Part shown: in pieces, positions 43,567-52,734 of the stretch | Position numbering within the stretch: the first letter of the stretch is position 1 | How the letters are laid out: each line of letters opens with the position of its first letter | Source: Mucilaginibacter jinjuensis | GTDB taxonomy: Bacteria; Bacteroidota; Bacteroidia; Sphingobacteriales; Sphingobacteriaceae | NCBI RefSeq assembly: GCF_028596025.1 | Contig: NZ_CP117167.1 | Span: 1,612,001-1,676,000 of the forward strand | DNA length: 64,000 bases | Direction of reading: 5' to 3' | Made by a program: the position numbers and the translations under genes | The notes under the pieces: model-generated | The model's database searches: none | What the model was told of the DNA's origin: nothing | What the model saw: the letters and a program-made list of their open reading frames with translations, nothing else

Positions 43567-44623
43567 AAGAATCCAGAAACTCCTGGTTTATACCTCTGAT
43601 ATTTCTGCGTCTGCATAAAGAATACAGCTCGTTTACGGCTGAATAGGGCATAAATTTAGTTTTTAATTCTTTAAATTGTAGTAAGTTAGCTTCCTGCACT
43701 ACTTTGTTCCGGTCTTCATCAGGTGCGACGATCACATAATTCGTCGGAAAAGGGGGAAACAAGTCGTGAAAGGCTTTCATCCGTGTCAGACCTGAACGGA
43801 CCCCTGTAGAATGCTCCACTTCAATGACTGCCGGCATAAGACGGCCGTTCTTAAACCAGATGCAGTCTATCAGTAAGGCAGCCTTAATGGCGTCAGCATG
43901 AGCTTTTAACAAAGGCTCATTGCTCAGCGACTGGATTATGCCTTCATATTCAATAATTCTTTTGCCGTTATAAATTATACCTTTATCGTTCTGCGCTACC
44001 CAGGTGCGGTAATCAAATTGTTTGCCGATATTATATAAAGCGATCTGCATCAGCGCATGCGTTCGTTTAATATCCGCATCAATGCCTGTTATTTCACCAA
44101 TACCTGAAGGGTCAGTAATACTTAGCGCGTCAAAAGTTTCAACCGAACCTTCACTGATCACAATGTCCGTATCAATACGGCTGCTTACGCCGGATTTGTG
44201 AACATTGTCCGGCGTGTAAATAATATGTTTATGACCTTGTTTGATGACAGGCTCGCCGCCTGTCATCTGTATTCGTCCCGGATAACAATAATGGAACATC
44301 GGTGTATGGACTAACAAGGTTTCCAGCACACTCCGGGTATTGTAACTGCCGGCGAATAACCGGTCAACATTAATCGGTTGGTCCGGAACCAGCGCATTAG
44401 CCAAACGCCAGATCTGTTCTTTTGAAATCGAGGCATGGCTGGCAGTTGCTTCTGTAGCGCCGTCAGCAGGTTTCCAGCGCTTGATAATTACCGGACCTTC
44501 GGGTAATTGTACGCGTTCAATTTTAATCAGCCCTGTATTGGACGGATCCAGATAATTATACGCGACGTTCTTATTAAGCCGGTCTATTTCCCGTACCAGA
44601 TTACTCGCTGTCAGCTGTGGCAT
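43541..44623 (-). CDS. Putative type II restriction endonuclease
   Basis: 360 residues. ALLIDCIWFKNGRLMPAVIE followed by VEHSTGVRSGLTRM is the core of a PD-(D/E)xK-like domain found in type II restriction enzymes (Asp, then ExE in place of ExK, then HST and GL.RM). The N-terminal region is poorly conserved, as expected for a specificity domain. Its start overlaps the end of the cytosine methylase gene by 23 nt, giving a classical R-M pair. Target sequence unknown. The call is from context plus the VEHST motif. Confidence 0.7.
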   Translation of the reverse strand: MPQLTASNLVREIDRLNKNVAYNYLDPSNTGLIKIERVQLPEGPVIIKRWKPADGATEATASHASISKEQIWRLANALVPDQPINVDRLFAGSYNTRSVLETLLVHTPMFHYCYPGRIQMTGGEPVIKQGHKHIIYTPDNVHKSGVSSRIDTDIVISEGSVETFDALSITDPSGIGEITGIDADIKRTHALMQIALYNIGKQFDYRTWVAQNDKGIIYNGKRIIEYEGIIQSLSNEPLLKAHADAIKAALLIDCIWFKNGRLMPAVIEVEHSTGVRSGLTRMKAFHDLFPPFPTNYVIVAPDEDRNKVVQEANLLQFKELKTKFMPYSAVNELYSLCRRRNIRGINQEFLDSFMEPVVAA

Positions 44624-45776
44624 ATGATTTTATATTTTTTTCAGCCATGATTTTACCCAGGAAATCACTGATATTAAGCGCAAGTCCTTTGGCGGCCAGG
44701 TACGGAACCCCGTTCCCGATGGTCTTAAACATATCTGTTAATGATATATGCTGCGGAATCACAAATTCTTTCGGCAGGGACTGGATGGCGAGCGCTTCTG
44801 CCACAGAAATTCTTCTGGGTTTATACGGATGAAGATGTACTTCATTATTTCCATATGCCGCAGTAGGGGAGTAGCGCCAACGGTGTAATCTTTTATAGGA
44901 TTTTTTCAGGTCATCACCTTCGCTGATGGACAGGAATTTCGTAAGGCCGTTTCTCGGCGTAAAATGATGTTTGCCATTGGGGTGGTTCGTTACGTCGTTA
45001 CGGTCAAACCAGTGCTGGACAGTAAGCTCACGGATTATTTTTTCAGGTGCTTCCCTTTCTCCTTCTTCTCTGAACGGCTCTGTTGCCGGCCAGGCGGCCG
45101 CAGCTATGTTTTCCGTACTGTAAGTCTTATTAGCTTCCCAGTCAAAACCAGTCAGCAGATGGTCTTTGCTTTTATCGGTACCGGTCCCTCTGAGGATGTT
45201 TTTATGAAAACCGATCAGGATAATGCGCTGCCTGTCCTGGGGAGCACCGAATTCTACGGAATTGATCAGTTGTTCGGTGAGGTAATAACCGGCATCTTTT
45301 AGTTTGTTTTTCATGGATTCGAAAAACTCCCGGTGCTTCACAGTGCGGTATAATCCCTTGACATTCTCAAAAAGAAAAAAATCGGGCTTCGCTGTACAAA
45401 TGAGTTCAACATAGGTTCCTGAAAGTTTTCCGTTTTCGCCCTCGTGGCCTCTGTTTTTGCCACCTACCGAAAAATCAGGACACGGGGGACCGCCGATAAA
45501 CCCGATAAGCTTTTCCTGCTTACGCTCTTGTGTTATACGGTCCTTAAAAACCTTCAGCTCTTCCGGTTTCAGGTATTCTGTTATATCTTTCACCTCATGG
45601 CCGTATTTCGGTCCGGTGATGTCAAGATTGGCACGTGCCCCCTTGTAGATGTCCATAAAAGCTTTGTGATACTCGTTTACAAAAAGCACATCGTATTTTC
45701 CGGTTGTTTCAAAACCCAAATCCAAAAAACCCGCCCCTGCGAAAAAAGAAAATATACCAATCTTACTGTCTGTCAT
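44601..45776 (-). CDS. DNA (cytosine-5)-methyltransferase
   Basis: 391 residues from MTDSKIGIFSFFAGAGFLDL (ATG at 45776, AGGA 5 nt upstream; the longer frame to 45815 adds an unlikely N-terminus). Motif I is FSFFAGAGFLDLGFE, motif IV GGPPCPDFSVGG (catalytic Cys; PCP instead of PCQ), motif VI FLFENVKGL, motif VIII QDRQRIILIG and motif X GNGVPYLAAKGLA. All catalytic motifs are present in order. It should protect the host from the neighbouring endonuclease and may double as the methylase of the adjacent DUF1998-helicase system (Druantia type II has a methylase of this kind). Confidence 0.93.
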   Translation of the reverse strand: MTDSKIGIFSFFAGAGFLDLGFETTGKYDVLFVNEYHKAFMDIYKGARANLDITGPKYGHEVKDITEYLKPEELKVFKDRITQERKQEKLIGFIGGPPCPDFSVGGKNRGHEGENGKLSGTYVELICTAKPDFFLFENVKGLYRTVKHREFFESMKNKLKDAGYYLTEQLINSVEFGAPQDRQRIILIGFHKNILRGTGTDKSKDHLLTGFDWEANKTYSTENIAAAAWPATEPFREEGEREAPEKIIRELTVQHWFDRNDVTNHPNGKHHFTPRNGLTKFLSISEGDDLKKSYKRLHRWRYSPTAAYGNNEVHLHPYKPRRISVAEALAIQSLPKEFVIPQHISLTDMFKTIGNGVPYLAAKGLALNISDFLGKIMAEKNIKSYATADSE

Positions 45777-45896
45777 AATCCTATAAAACTTATGCAAATT
45801 AACATATATCTGCACATTTTTCTAACCATTGACAGCGATATGGACACTCTTCTTTTCAACAATACAGACCGGAAAATCTATAGCGGCTTTAAATGC

Positions 45897-46964
45897 CTAT
45901 TGCTGAACGTTATATATAATTGAAAATTTCGTAAAACTGTACCCGTCCGGATGACTCGCGGACTGTTTCACATTGTTAATAAACAACGGTTTGCCTTTTA
46001 ACTTTAACACACTATCCATATCTGCACAGGGCTGCGGCATAAAAATTTTTTGCCCGCTGTTAAGTGTAATCGTAAAATTTCCGAAAGTATGCGCGTTGAT
46101 ATCAACAGCAGTTCCTGCAATATCACCATACGGCCCGGGTTCAGTGATTATACGGAAGGGACAATCAGGCTTATAATTACAATATCTGCAATTCAGAGCA
46201 GACGGAGATGCCAATTCTCCTTCGCGCAGCTTTGTCAGATTCTGTTGCATGACCCGGATTCGGCTGACGAGCCCCGTAACCTCATCCGGTATACACGGGC
46301 CGCTGATTTCAGTCCCGTCAGGTGTGACAACCGTCAGCTTAGTGGGGAAAAAACCATAATTTTCCCGCACGAGATATGCATATAACAAAAGTTGGTTGCG
46401 GTATTCGTCTTTTATAAAATCATAAAAGTCCGCACCGGAATCTGCACTCATTTCAGGTATATCTTCCCGGAACACTTGTCCGGTTTTATAATCTTTGATC
46501 TCATAAGGCAACCCGTTTTTCAGAACGAGCGTATCGGGACGGCCCCTTAAAAAACCGTCAGATGATGCAAGCCACCGTTCAGACAAAAATTGCCACAAAA
46601 AATTTGACCGTTCATGAAAAACACCATCAGGTTCTTTTAAAATTAAGCGTTTTCCGGCATATTTATAACGGGCGTAATTTTTAACGAGATATTTCAATCC
46701 GCCGTTTTGTTCTTCCTGTTCCGTCAGCTGCCATATAATATTGAATTCTTCTTCAGTATTAATTCTGTTGCTACTATTTATATCAAGAATTTTATGAATC
46801 ACATTGCCGAGAGCAGCTGCATAATTATTCTTCAAATCGTACCCTTTGTTATTGGTATTCTTGAATAATCCGCGGAGATGACATTTAAGTATCCAATTAG
46901 CGCCTGAAGGAGAAAACCGTTCCGGCACCTGTTTCGTTAAGGGACTTACAGTAATTATCCTCAT
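45897..46964 (-). CDS. PD-(D/E)xK nuclease with probable Fe-S cluster (Cas4/AddB-like)
   Basis: 355 residues. GRPDTLVLKNGLPYEIKDYK gives D144, E155 and K157, the PD-(D/E)xK triad, followed by QLLLYAYLVR (the QL..Y motif of RecB-type nucleases). C28 together with C259, C262 and C268 (CRYCNYKPDC) matches the Cas4/AddB [4Fe-4S] ligand arrangement. Predicted DNA end- or strand-processing nuclease. Its start overlaps nothing; it lies 1 nt after the stop of the giant helicase, so they are cotranscribed. Confidence 0.8.
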   Translation of the reverse strand: MRIITVSPLTKQVPERFSPSGANWILKCHLRGLFKNTNNKGYDLKNNYAAALGNVIHKILDINSSNRINTEEEFNIIWQLTEQEEQNGGLKYLVKNYARYKYAGKRLILKEPDGVFHERSNFLWQFLSERWLASSDGFLRGRPDTLVLKNGLPYEIKDYKTGQVFREDIPEMSADSGADFYDFIKDEYRNQLLLYAYLVRENYGFFPTKLTVVTPDGTEISGPCIPDEVTGLVSRIRVMQQNLTKLREGELASPSALNCRYCNYKPDCPFRIITEPGPYGDIAGTAVDINAHTFGNFTITLNSGQKIFMPQPCADMDSVLKLKGKPLFINNVKQSASHPDGYSFTKFSIIYNVQQ

Positions 46965-46965
46965 T

Positions 46966-49900
46966 TTACCATGACTTGCATTTGGCGGGTCTTCTCAGTC
47001 CGTTAAAAGTATCTATGTAAATAATATCTTTCCGGCCGCTGTTGGAACGTAATATTTCCGTAAGTCCCGCTGCTTCAGAAGCGAGCCAGTCTTCCTGTAT
47101 ATCAGACATATCCCATAACGGATGTACGATAATGACCGGAAACCCCTGGTTTACGAAACCAAATAATTTATTACCGGGTCCTGCAAATACTTTCCGGCTG
47201 CCGAAAGCTTCGCAAAGGTTACGGGCCGTTTCTTCAGCAATAACCGGCCATAATCTCAGTTCTGGTGATTCAAAGTCCCCGTCGGTCCCGCATTTATAAT
47301 CTGAGTCTTTTAAAAGCCGGATCCATGCCATACCAAGTCTCCAGTCCAGCAGGCCATGAAAGTTCATATTTCTGTAGACTTTCAGGCATTTGTAACAGGC
47401 ACTTTTGCAAGACTGGTGTTCTTCGCTTCTGAGATGTTCGAAGTAGGCATTATTACTGAGTGCAACGGGTCCCAGTATGCGGTCGTTCATTAATGCCGCC
47501 AGGTTTTCGAAGCCGTATCTCACAAATCCGGATCCGTTTGGCAACTCGTCAGTCAGTGTAATAACAGGAAGTCCGTTGGCATCCCGGACAACCTCTGCGA
47601 TTTCAATTTCTAACGGATCAATATCAAGCGCTACCGCAACCGCACGCTGGATCAGAAATGCTGCAGAGTAGACAGCCGATTTGACTCCGGCGGCGCTTAT
47701 GTCAGGATTAAACATATCAGCATAAATGCCGCGCAGAATGTTTTCCGGGCTGATCCGCAGTACTTCTGTGGTTTTGTTGGCCGCGAGCGCAGTACGGATT
47801 TCCAAACCTGTGTCCTGTACGACAGCCCCGCGGATACGTAAACTTGTATTATTGATAAACCACTGTTCGGGAATCTGATGATTTGATCCCTCGTGTACCA
47901 GAATTGTTTTTTTCAGGTTAAAGAAATCCTCTCCGTTTTTATTTATACGCCATGTTGTGTCAGCTTCCGACAGTCTGTTTAATGTGTTATCCGCGTCACC
48001 CTTAAACGGTATACCTGCGGGTTCAGCATATACTGATGGTCTTGCTGTTACCAGTTCCACATTTTCCCCTGAATCTTTTCCGTCAAAAAAATCAGAACGG
48101 TATGCTGCCGGGATAATTACAGGGAAACGCACTGCCTCCGGATTGCCACAAACAGGGCACAATACAGATCCGGGAGAACCAAGATTTCCGTCACCTGCAG
48201 TATATCTCACTGTTTTTGTCAGAAAACAATTACCGCATTTAATCATATGACCTGCAAAACGGAATGCTTTGTCATCAGATCTGAGGAGGTCCGGATAATT
48301 ATTCAGCGGGCTGACATCCAGCTCAGGCGTAATACCAATTGATTTGTAGATTCTTTTGTCTTTTGTTTTTTCGGAACCCGGCGCAAATTCGCTGATCGCC
48401 ATTGCCTGGTCCCGGTCAATAATTTTCATCTCACCGGGCTCTGTTGTATAACCATGGTAAAAATTTCTGACACTGGTAGGCATTCCGAACATCGGCAGTA
48501 AACCTCCCTCGGCTAAGCGGTCTGCTACTTCGTTTCCGGGCAGTTCTTCATTTTCCGCAGCTTTATTCAGAGCAGCCATAAAATGGCCATGAGTGTAATA
48601 CCCGTCCTGATTAATCTTTTTCCAGGTGTTATCTGTGCCCGCTGCAAATTTAAGAAAGTAAGCTTCCAAATGCCTGCTGTGGCTTTTGAGCCAGTTCTCC
48701 AACACGAGTTTATTAGTTTCCCAGGCACCGAAAAAGCCCATTTCCGCGTGGGTACTCTTCGTTTCACCGTTTCGCGCAAGATAACTGTTCCGGAATGCTG
48801 AGGCCACAATAAATTTATTGAAAACCCGTCTGAATATTCTGGTCTGGTCCATGCTGAGTACCGGAGTAGGAGGCGGATCACTCGTGATCTCTTTAGGGTT
48901 ACTGAAATAATGTTCGTCGTGACTCCGGCCCCGGCAAAAAGTAAGAATGGCTGAGTATGCTTGTCCCCGGCGGCCGGCGCGGCCCACGCGCTGCTGGTAA
49001 TTAAATCTTTGGGGAGGCATATTTCCAAGCATGACAGCCTGGAGGGAGCCGATATCAACGCCTACCTCGAGCGTTGTGGTCACGGATAACAAATCTATTG
49101 TTCTGATATTTGCAGGTCCCTCATCCGGCAGGATCATGTTGCGGAAATGACGCTGCCTGCCGAACTGGTCATCTGTCTGACCAGTCATTTCTTCGCAATG
49201 TAACCGGAGTGCCTTACGTTGCCTGACCAGTGCATGCCAGGCCAAATGGTTGTTTTCACGTAAGCTGCTGACTTTTTTCCCTGACGCGGTCAGATTATTT
49301 CCGCAAAATGTACATCTCCATGCGGAATCGTGCAAATGCGGCCTGAAACAGTTTCCGCATTCAAAGTAAGTACTTTGAGGGTCTGTAGCTGGATAAAGCG
49401 CCAATGATTCGAATTTTAGTAGTCCTTCTTCTGTGATTGCAGACACTCCCCGTAAACGGTCGAAAACGTCTTCAGGCTTTTCGCCATGTGCAAGAATCAG
49501 TGACTTTACCCGGCTGTTCCAACCACCATCAGCGGTCTTCCTGGCATATTCAGCTCCTTCATAAAAATAGTTATCCCCCAGTTTTCTGATATAGGCGTGA
49601 AGACGGTTGCGTTCCTGAACCGGGATGCCGGACAGCTTATCTGCCCGGATGCCGATATAAGCCAACCCGCCCGCTTCAAGTCCGAAATAAAGCTTGCCAA
49701 ATAGTGCTTTTGCCGCTTGGTCAAGGGTATCTGTCTCTGTTTCTTTATTCTCGGGCCCCGAACCGTCATAACTGACTTGCTCATTGCTTTCTGTAAATAT
49801 TTTATACCACGGCTTGTAATAGTCAGCGCTAAACCGCTGCGATTTTCTGTCCAACCCGCGCGGATTAACGCCGAGTTTATATAAACGTTGGAGAACGCTG

Positions 49901-52734
49901 GGGAACGCCTCTAAAACCAGGTCATTAAAAGCAACAGACGGTGGCGCAGATAACATATCTGCCCACTGGCGTTCTGCTGCGGATCGTTGTGTTGGAAACG
50001 GGCTGGTGTTCTTACTTTGCCATATTGTATAGATTTCTGTCAGAATATCTTCTCCGTACGATGTAATCAACATTTCAATTACCTCCGGCGGAACAGTATC
50101 CGTGTACTTGTCTAATTCCCCGGCGATAATTTTATTATTCAGTTCCGGCCTGGCATAAAGTACCGAAATCAATGCTTCCCGGACCAAATCAGTGAAATGT
50201 TCGCGTTCGATTCCGTTTGCCATTTTCGCCGCATCTTCCCGGCTGTCTGTAAATAATACCAGTTTACGTTTTTCTTCGTCATCAGGCAGCTGGTAAAAAA
50301 GTTCTTTGGCTAATATCTGCGCCGTCTTGCTGAAGCCGGAGCGGAATCCTCTTACCGGGCTGGCCCGCGTAGTACCTTTTTCATAATTGCAGGCGCAGGC
50401 CGGGCAGGTACAAGGCAGGCACCGTTCTGCAATAGTATCTCCGCTTGTGTCATTTTGGAGAATAAATAATTTCCCCCGTACCTGATTGCTGCCGTCTGCC
50501 TCGTCATCGTAAGGCTCCAGCATACCCGAAACCTTGTTCAGATAATAATCAACCCAGTCACCATTGAGTGTGTTTCTCCTGTAAGACACATCCGGGGCGG
50601 CATCCTGCCCTCCTTGCGGCCAGAAAACGGCGTAATCACGGTATTTTCTTTTCTCTATAAGACTCTGGGGGCTGTTTTCCGGTATGCCTTCGATATCCGG
50701 ACTTACCGAGATCATTTCGAGTTTTCCTGTAGCGCTGAGTCTGCTTCCGCCCAGAAAAGTGGTTCCGCAGTTCTCACAGTATAAGACATCAAACAACCGG
50801 TTGCCTTTTTTATCGGTTATATCTGCTTTTGCCTCCAAATTACCTACCGTTCTGCGTAACTGGTCTGGCAAGTCATCACGGTCAGCGAATTGGGGCTTTA
50901 TCTTTTGCGTATCGGCGGTAGCCCATAGACCTTCAATGTTTCTTATAAAATAATGAAATCTTAACCTTTGCAGTCTTACTGCCGCAACTTCAGCATCGGT
51001 TTTGTCGAGCCCGTCTTTAAGTCCCCTGAGAATAATATACCCCCGTAATGCAAATTTTAAGTTGTCTTTATCCTTAAGTCCGGGAAAAAGCAGGCCGGCG
51101 AATGTTCCGGTATTATCGGTGTTACTTACCGACTCCAGCGCTGTTCCCGCCGCACTAAAGATACTACCGATCCGTTTGCGGAAACCAGCCCGGTGCAATT
51201 TCATTACCGCGCCTTTAATGCCTCCGTCCGGTAAACCGCAAAAATTATCGCAGGCTAATGTAAATAACGGTGACGTCGTGTTTTCATCTGTCTCATCGTA
51301 AGCCTTAGCTATGGCAGCAAGTAAATTTACGTCTGCTGTATCCGTCTCTGTTTCAGTGACTGGCTCCTGCTCACCGGTGATAATCTGGTCCGCCCGGAAG
51401 TCTGTACCAAAAAAGTCCTTCAGAAATTTTAAACTTTTCGGGTCACCGGGGTCTAATGAGGCGCTGGATGCGAGTATGCGGAGTTGTTTGTTTTCTGGCG
51501 TCAGCCCCAGCCTGTCAAGTAAAAGTCTTACAAGCCATGCAACTTCTGTACCCTGTGTCCCTCTGTACAAATGCAGTTCGTCTACAATCAGGTGAAAAAT
51601 ATTGTCACTGCTTTCAGCAAGCCATTTTTTTGTGGTTTCAAAAATACCCGCGTCCGCGTCTCTCATCAGCATGATACTCATCATAGAGAAATTTGTGATC
51701 AGAATATCAGGCGGGCTGACCTGCATGTCGAAACGGCTGCGCATTTCAGAACCATCGAGCTGTTGGAAAAAGTATTTCTTTGAATAGTCCGGAATTTCCC
51801 CGTTTTCTTCCTGTTTTCTGAAATAAGCTTCGATTTTGCCAAAGTTTTCGGTTGTAGCCCGCAGTTTCTGTTTCAGCCGTGAGAGTTGCCGGCTGGCCCT
51901 GGTTTTACGTCCCTTTATAATTTCATCGCCCTCTGTGCCGTCGAAGGACGGAAGTATGCCAGGTATCGGGGTCGCGCCGTTATATCTTCCGAAATAAATC
52001 CGGTTACGCAACCACCGTCCGGGGTTTCCGGCTGCCGCAGACCCGTCAAAGAAATTACGCGCTTCGTCAGAATCAAGTGCGGTGCGGAGTCTTGTCATTT
52101 GGTCTTCTACCAGTGCATTCATCGGATAAAGAATGAGTGCCCTCACCGCCGGACTTCTCTTTTCGTGTCCTCTTTGTAAGGCCTCGTCCGACAGTTTGCC
52201 TGTTGCGAAATCGATGACATGGTTGATAGATTTTCCTGACCCGCTTTCCCACCAGTTACCAAATTTTCTGGCGGCAGCAGCCGGGTCAGGCGCAGCTTCT
52301 TCATTCCAGGAATGTGCTTCGGTAGCCAATTGGGCAAACAGCGGCAGAAGAAATGATTCGGTTTTTCCGGAGCCCGTACCGGATGTTATGATGCAATTTT
52401 CCTTTTCTTTAAAAGCTTTGACCAGCATCTTGTACTGATGGCTGTACATATCGGTGTCAGCCGGAAACAGTCCGCAGGTGACGAGCTCTTTGAAGTAAGT
52501 CAGTTCTTTCGTATCCAGACCAGTTTCCTGCTCCGTAAGTTCTGCGATCTTTTTGCCGGAGGACTTATACTCGGGAAGCGGCTCTACCCAGGGTTGCCTG
52601 TATAAAACACCATCGGTATCAAGCAATGCTTCCCGCTCTTTCTCGAAAGACGGGAAGCGTGTTGAGAATGCTGTTTTGATGTACCGTTTATAATTCCCGG
52701 TTATAACTTCAAAAGATTTTAACGGATCTATCAT
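46966..52734 (-). CDS. Giant DEAD/DEAH-type helicase with DUF1998 (DruE-like)
   Basis: 1922 residues. Walker A is TSGTGSGKTESFLLP (about residues 117-131), the DEAH-like box VDELHLYRG, and the second RecA domain has TTTLEVGVDIGSLQAVML and YQQRVGRAGRRGQAYSA. Four Cys-rich zinc-type elements follow or intervene (CENCGTTF, CLPCTCPACAC, CGNCFRP with CTFCGN, CGNCFL with CPVCGN). The C-terminal DUF1998 contains SCKSACYKCLKVYRNMNF. The length and architecture match DruE of Druantia systems, and also other DUF1998 helicases. The start overlaps the stop of the 947-residue gene by 4 nt (ATGA). Confidence 0.88.
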   Translation of the reverse strand: MIDPLKSFEVITGNYKRYIKTAFSTRFPSFEKEREALLDTDGVLYRQPWVEPLPEYKSSGKKIAELTEQETGLDTKELTYFKELVTCGLFPADTDMYSHQYKMLVKAFKEKENCIITSGTGSGKTESFLLPLFAQLATEAHSWNEEAAPDPAAAARKFGNWWESGSGKSINHVIDFATGKLSDEALQRGHEKRSPAVRALILYPMNALVEDQMTRLRTALDSDEARNFFDGSAAAGNPGRWLRNRIYFGRYNGATPIPGILPSFDGTEGDEIIKGRKTRASRQLSRLKQKLRATTENFGKIEAYFRKQEENGEIPDYSKKYFFQQLDGSEMRSRFDMQVSPPDILITNFSMMSIMLMRDADAGIFETTKKWLAESSDNIFHLIVDELHLYRGTQGTEVAWLVRLLLDRLGLTPENKQLRILASSASLDPGDPKSLKFLKDFFGTDFRADQIITGEQEPVTETETDTADVNLLAAIAKAYDETDENTTSPLFTLACDNFCGLPDGGIKGAVMKLHRAGFRKRIGSIFSAAGTALESVSNTDNTGTFAGLLFPGLKDKDNLKFALRGYIILRGLKDGLDKTDAEVAAVRLQRLRFHYFIRNIEGLWATADTQKIKPQFADRDDLPDQLRRTVGNLEAKADITDKKGNRLFDVLYCENCGTTFLGGSRLSATGKLEMISVSPDIEGIPENSPQSLIEKRKYRDYAVFWPQGGQDAAPDVSYRRNTLNGDWVDYYLNKVSGMLEPYDDEADGSNQVRGKLFILQNDTSGDTIAERCLPCTCPACACNYEKGTTRASPVRGFRSGFSKTAQILAKELFYQLPDDEEKRKLVLFTDSREDAAKMANGIEREHFTDLVREALISVLYARPELNNKIIAGELDKYTDTVPPEVIEMLITSYGEDILTEIYTIWQSKNTSPFPTQRSAAERQWADMLSAPPSVAFNDLVLEAFPSVLQRLYKLGVNPRGLDRKSQRFSADYYKPWYKIFTESNEQVSYDGSGPENKETETDTLDQAAKALFGKLYFGLEAGGLAYIGIRADKLSGIPVQERNRLHAYIRKLGDNYFYEGAEYARKTADGGWNSRVKSLILAHGEKPEDVFDRLRGVSAITEEGLLKFESLALYPATDPQSTYFECGNCFRPHLHDSAWRCTFCGNNLTASGKKVSSLRENNHLAWHALVRQRKALRLHCEEMTGQTDDQFGRQRHFRNMILPDEGPANIRTIDLLSVTTTLEVGVDIGSLQAVMLGNMPPQRFNYQQRVGRAGRRGQAYSAILTFCRGRSHDEHYFSNPKEITSDPPPTPVLSMDQTRIFRRVFNKFIVASAFRNSYLARNGETKSTHAEMGFFGAWETNKLVLENWLKSHSRHLEAYFLKFAAGTDNTWKKINQDGYYTHGHFMAALNKAAENEELPGNEVADRLAEGGLLPMFGMPTSVRNFYHGYTTEPGEMKIIDRDQAMAISEFAPGSEKTKDKRIYKSIGITPELDVSPLNNYPDLLRSDDKAFRFAGHMIKCGNCFLTKTVRYTAGDGNLGSPGSVLCPVCGNPEAVRFPVIIPAAYRSDFFDGKDSGENVELVTARPSVYAEPAGIPFKGDADNTLNRLSEADTTWRINKNGEDFFNLKKTILVHEGSNHQIPEQWFINNTSLRIRGAVVQDTGLEIRTALAANKTTEVLRISPENILRGIYADMFNPDISAAGVKSAVYSAAFLIQRAVAVALDIDPLEIEIAEVVRDANGLPVITLTDELPNGSGFVRYGFENLAALMNDRILGPVALSNNAYFEHLRSEEHQSCKSACYKCLKVYRNMNFHGLLDWRLGMAWIRLLKDSDYKCGTDGDFESPELRLWPVIAEETARNLCEAFGSRKVFAGPGNKLFGFVNQGFPVIIVHPLWDMSDIQEDWLASEAAGLTEILRSNSGRKDIIYIDTFNGLRRPAKCKSW

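Noticed and set aside
46966..52734. DISARM DrmA/DrmB assignment
   Set aside because: DISARM splits helicase and DUF1998 into two proteins and has a phospholipase-D protein; here both domains are in one 1922-residue protein and no PLD gene is present.
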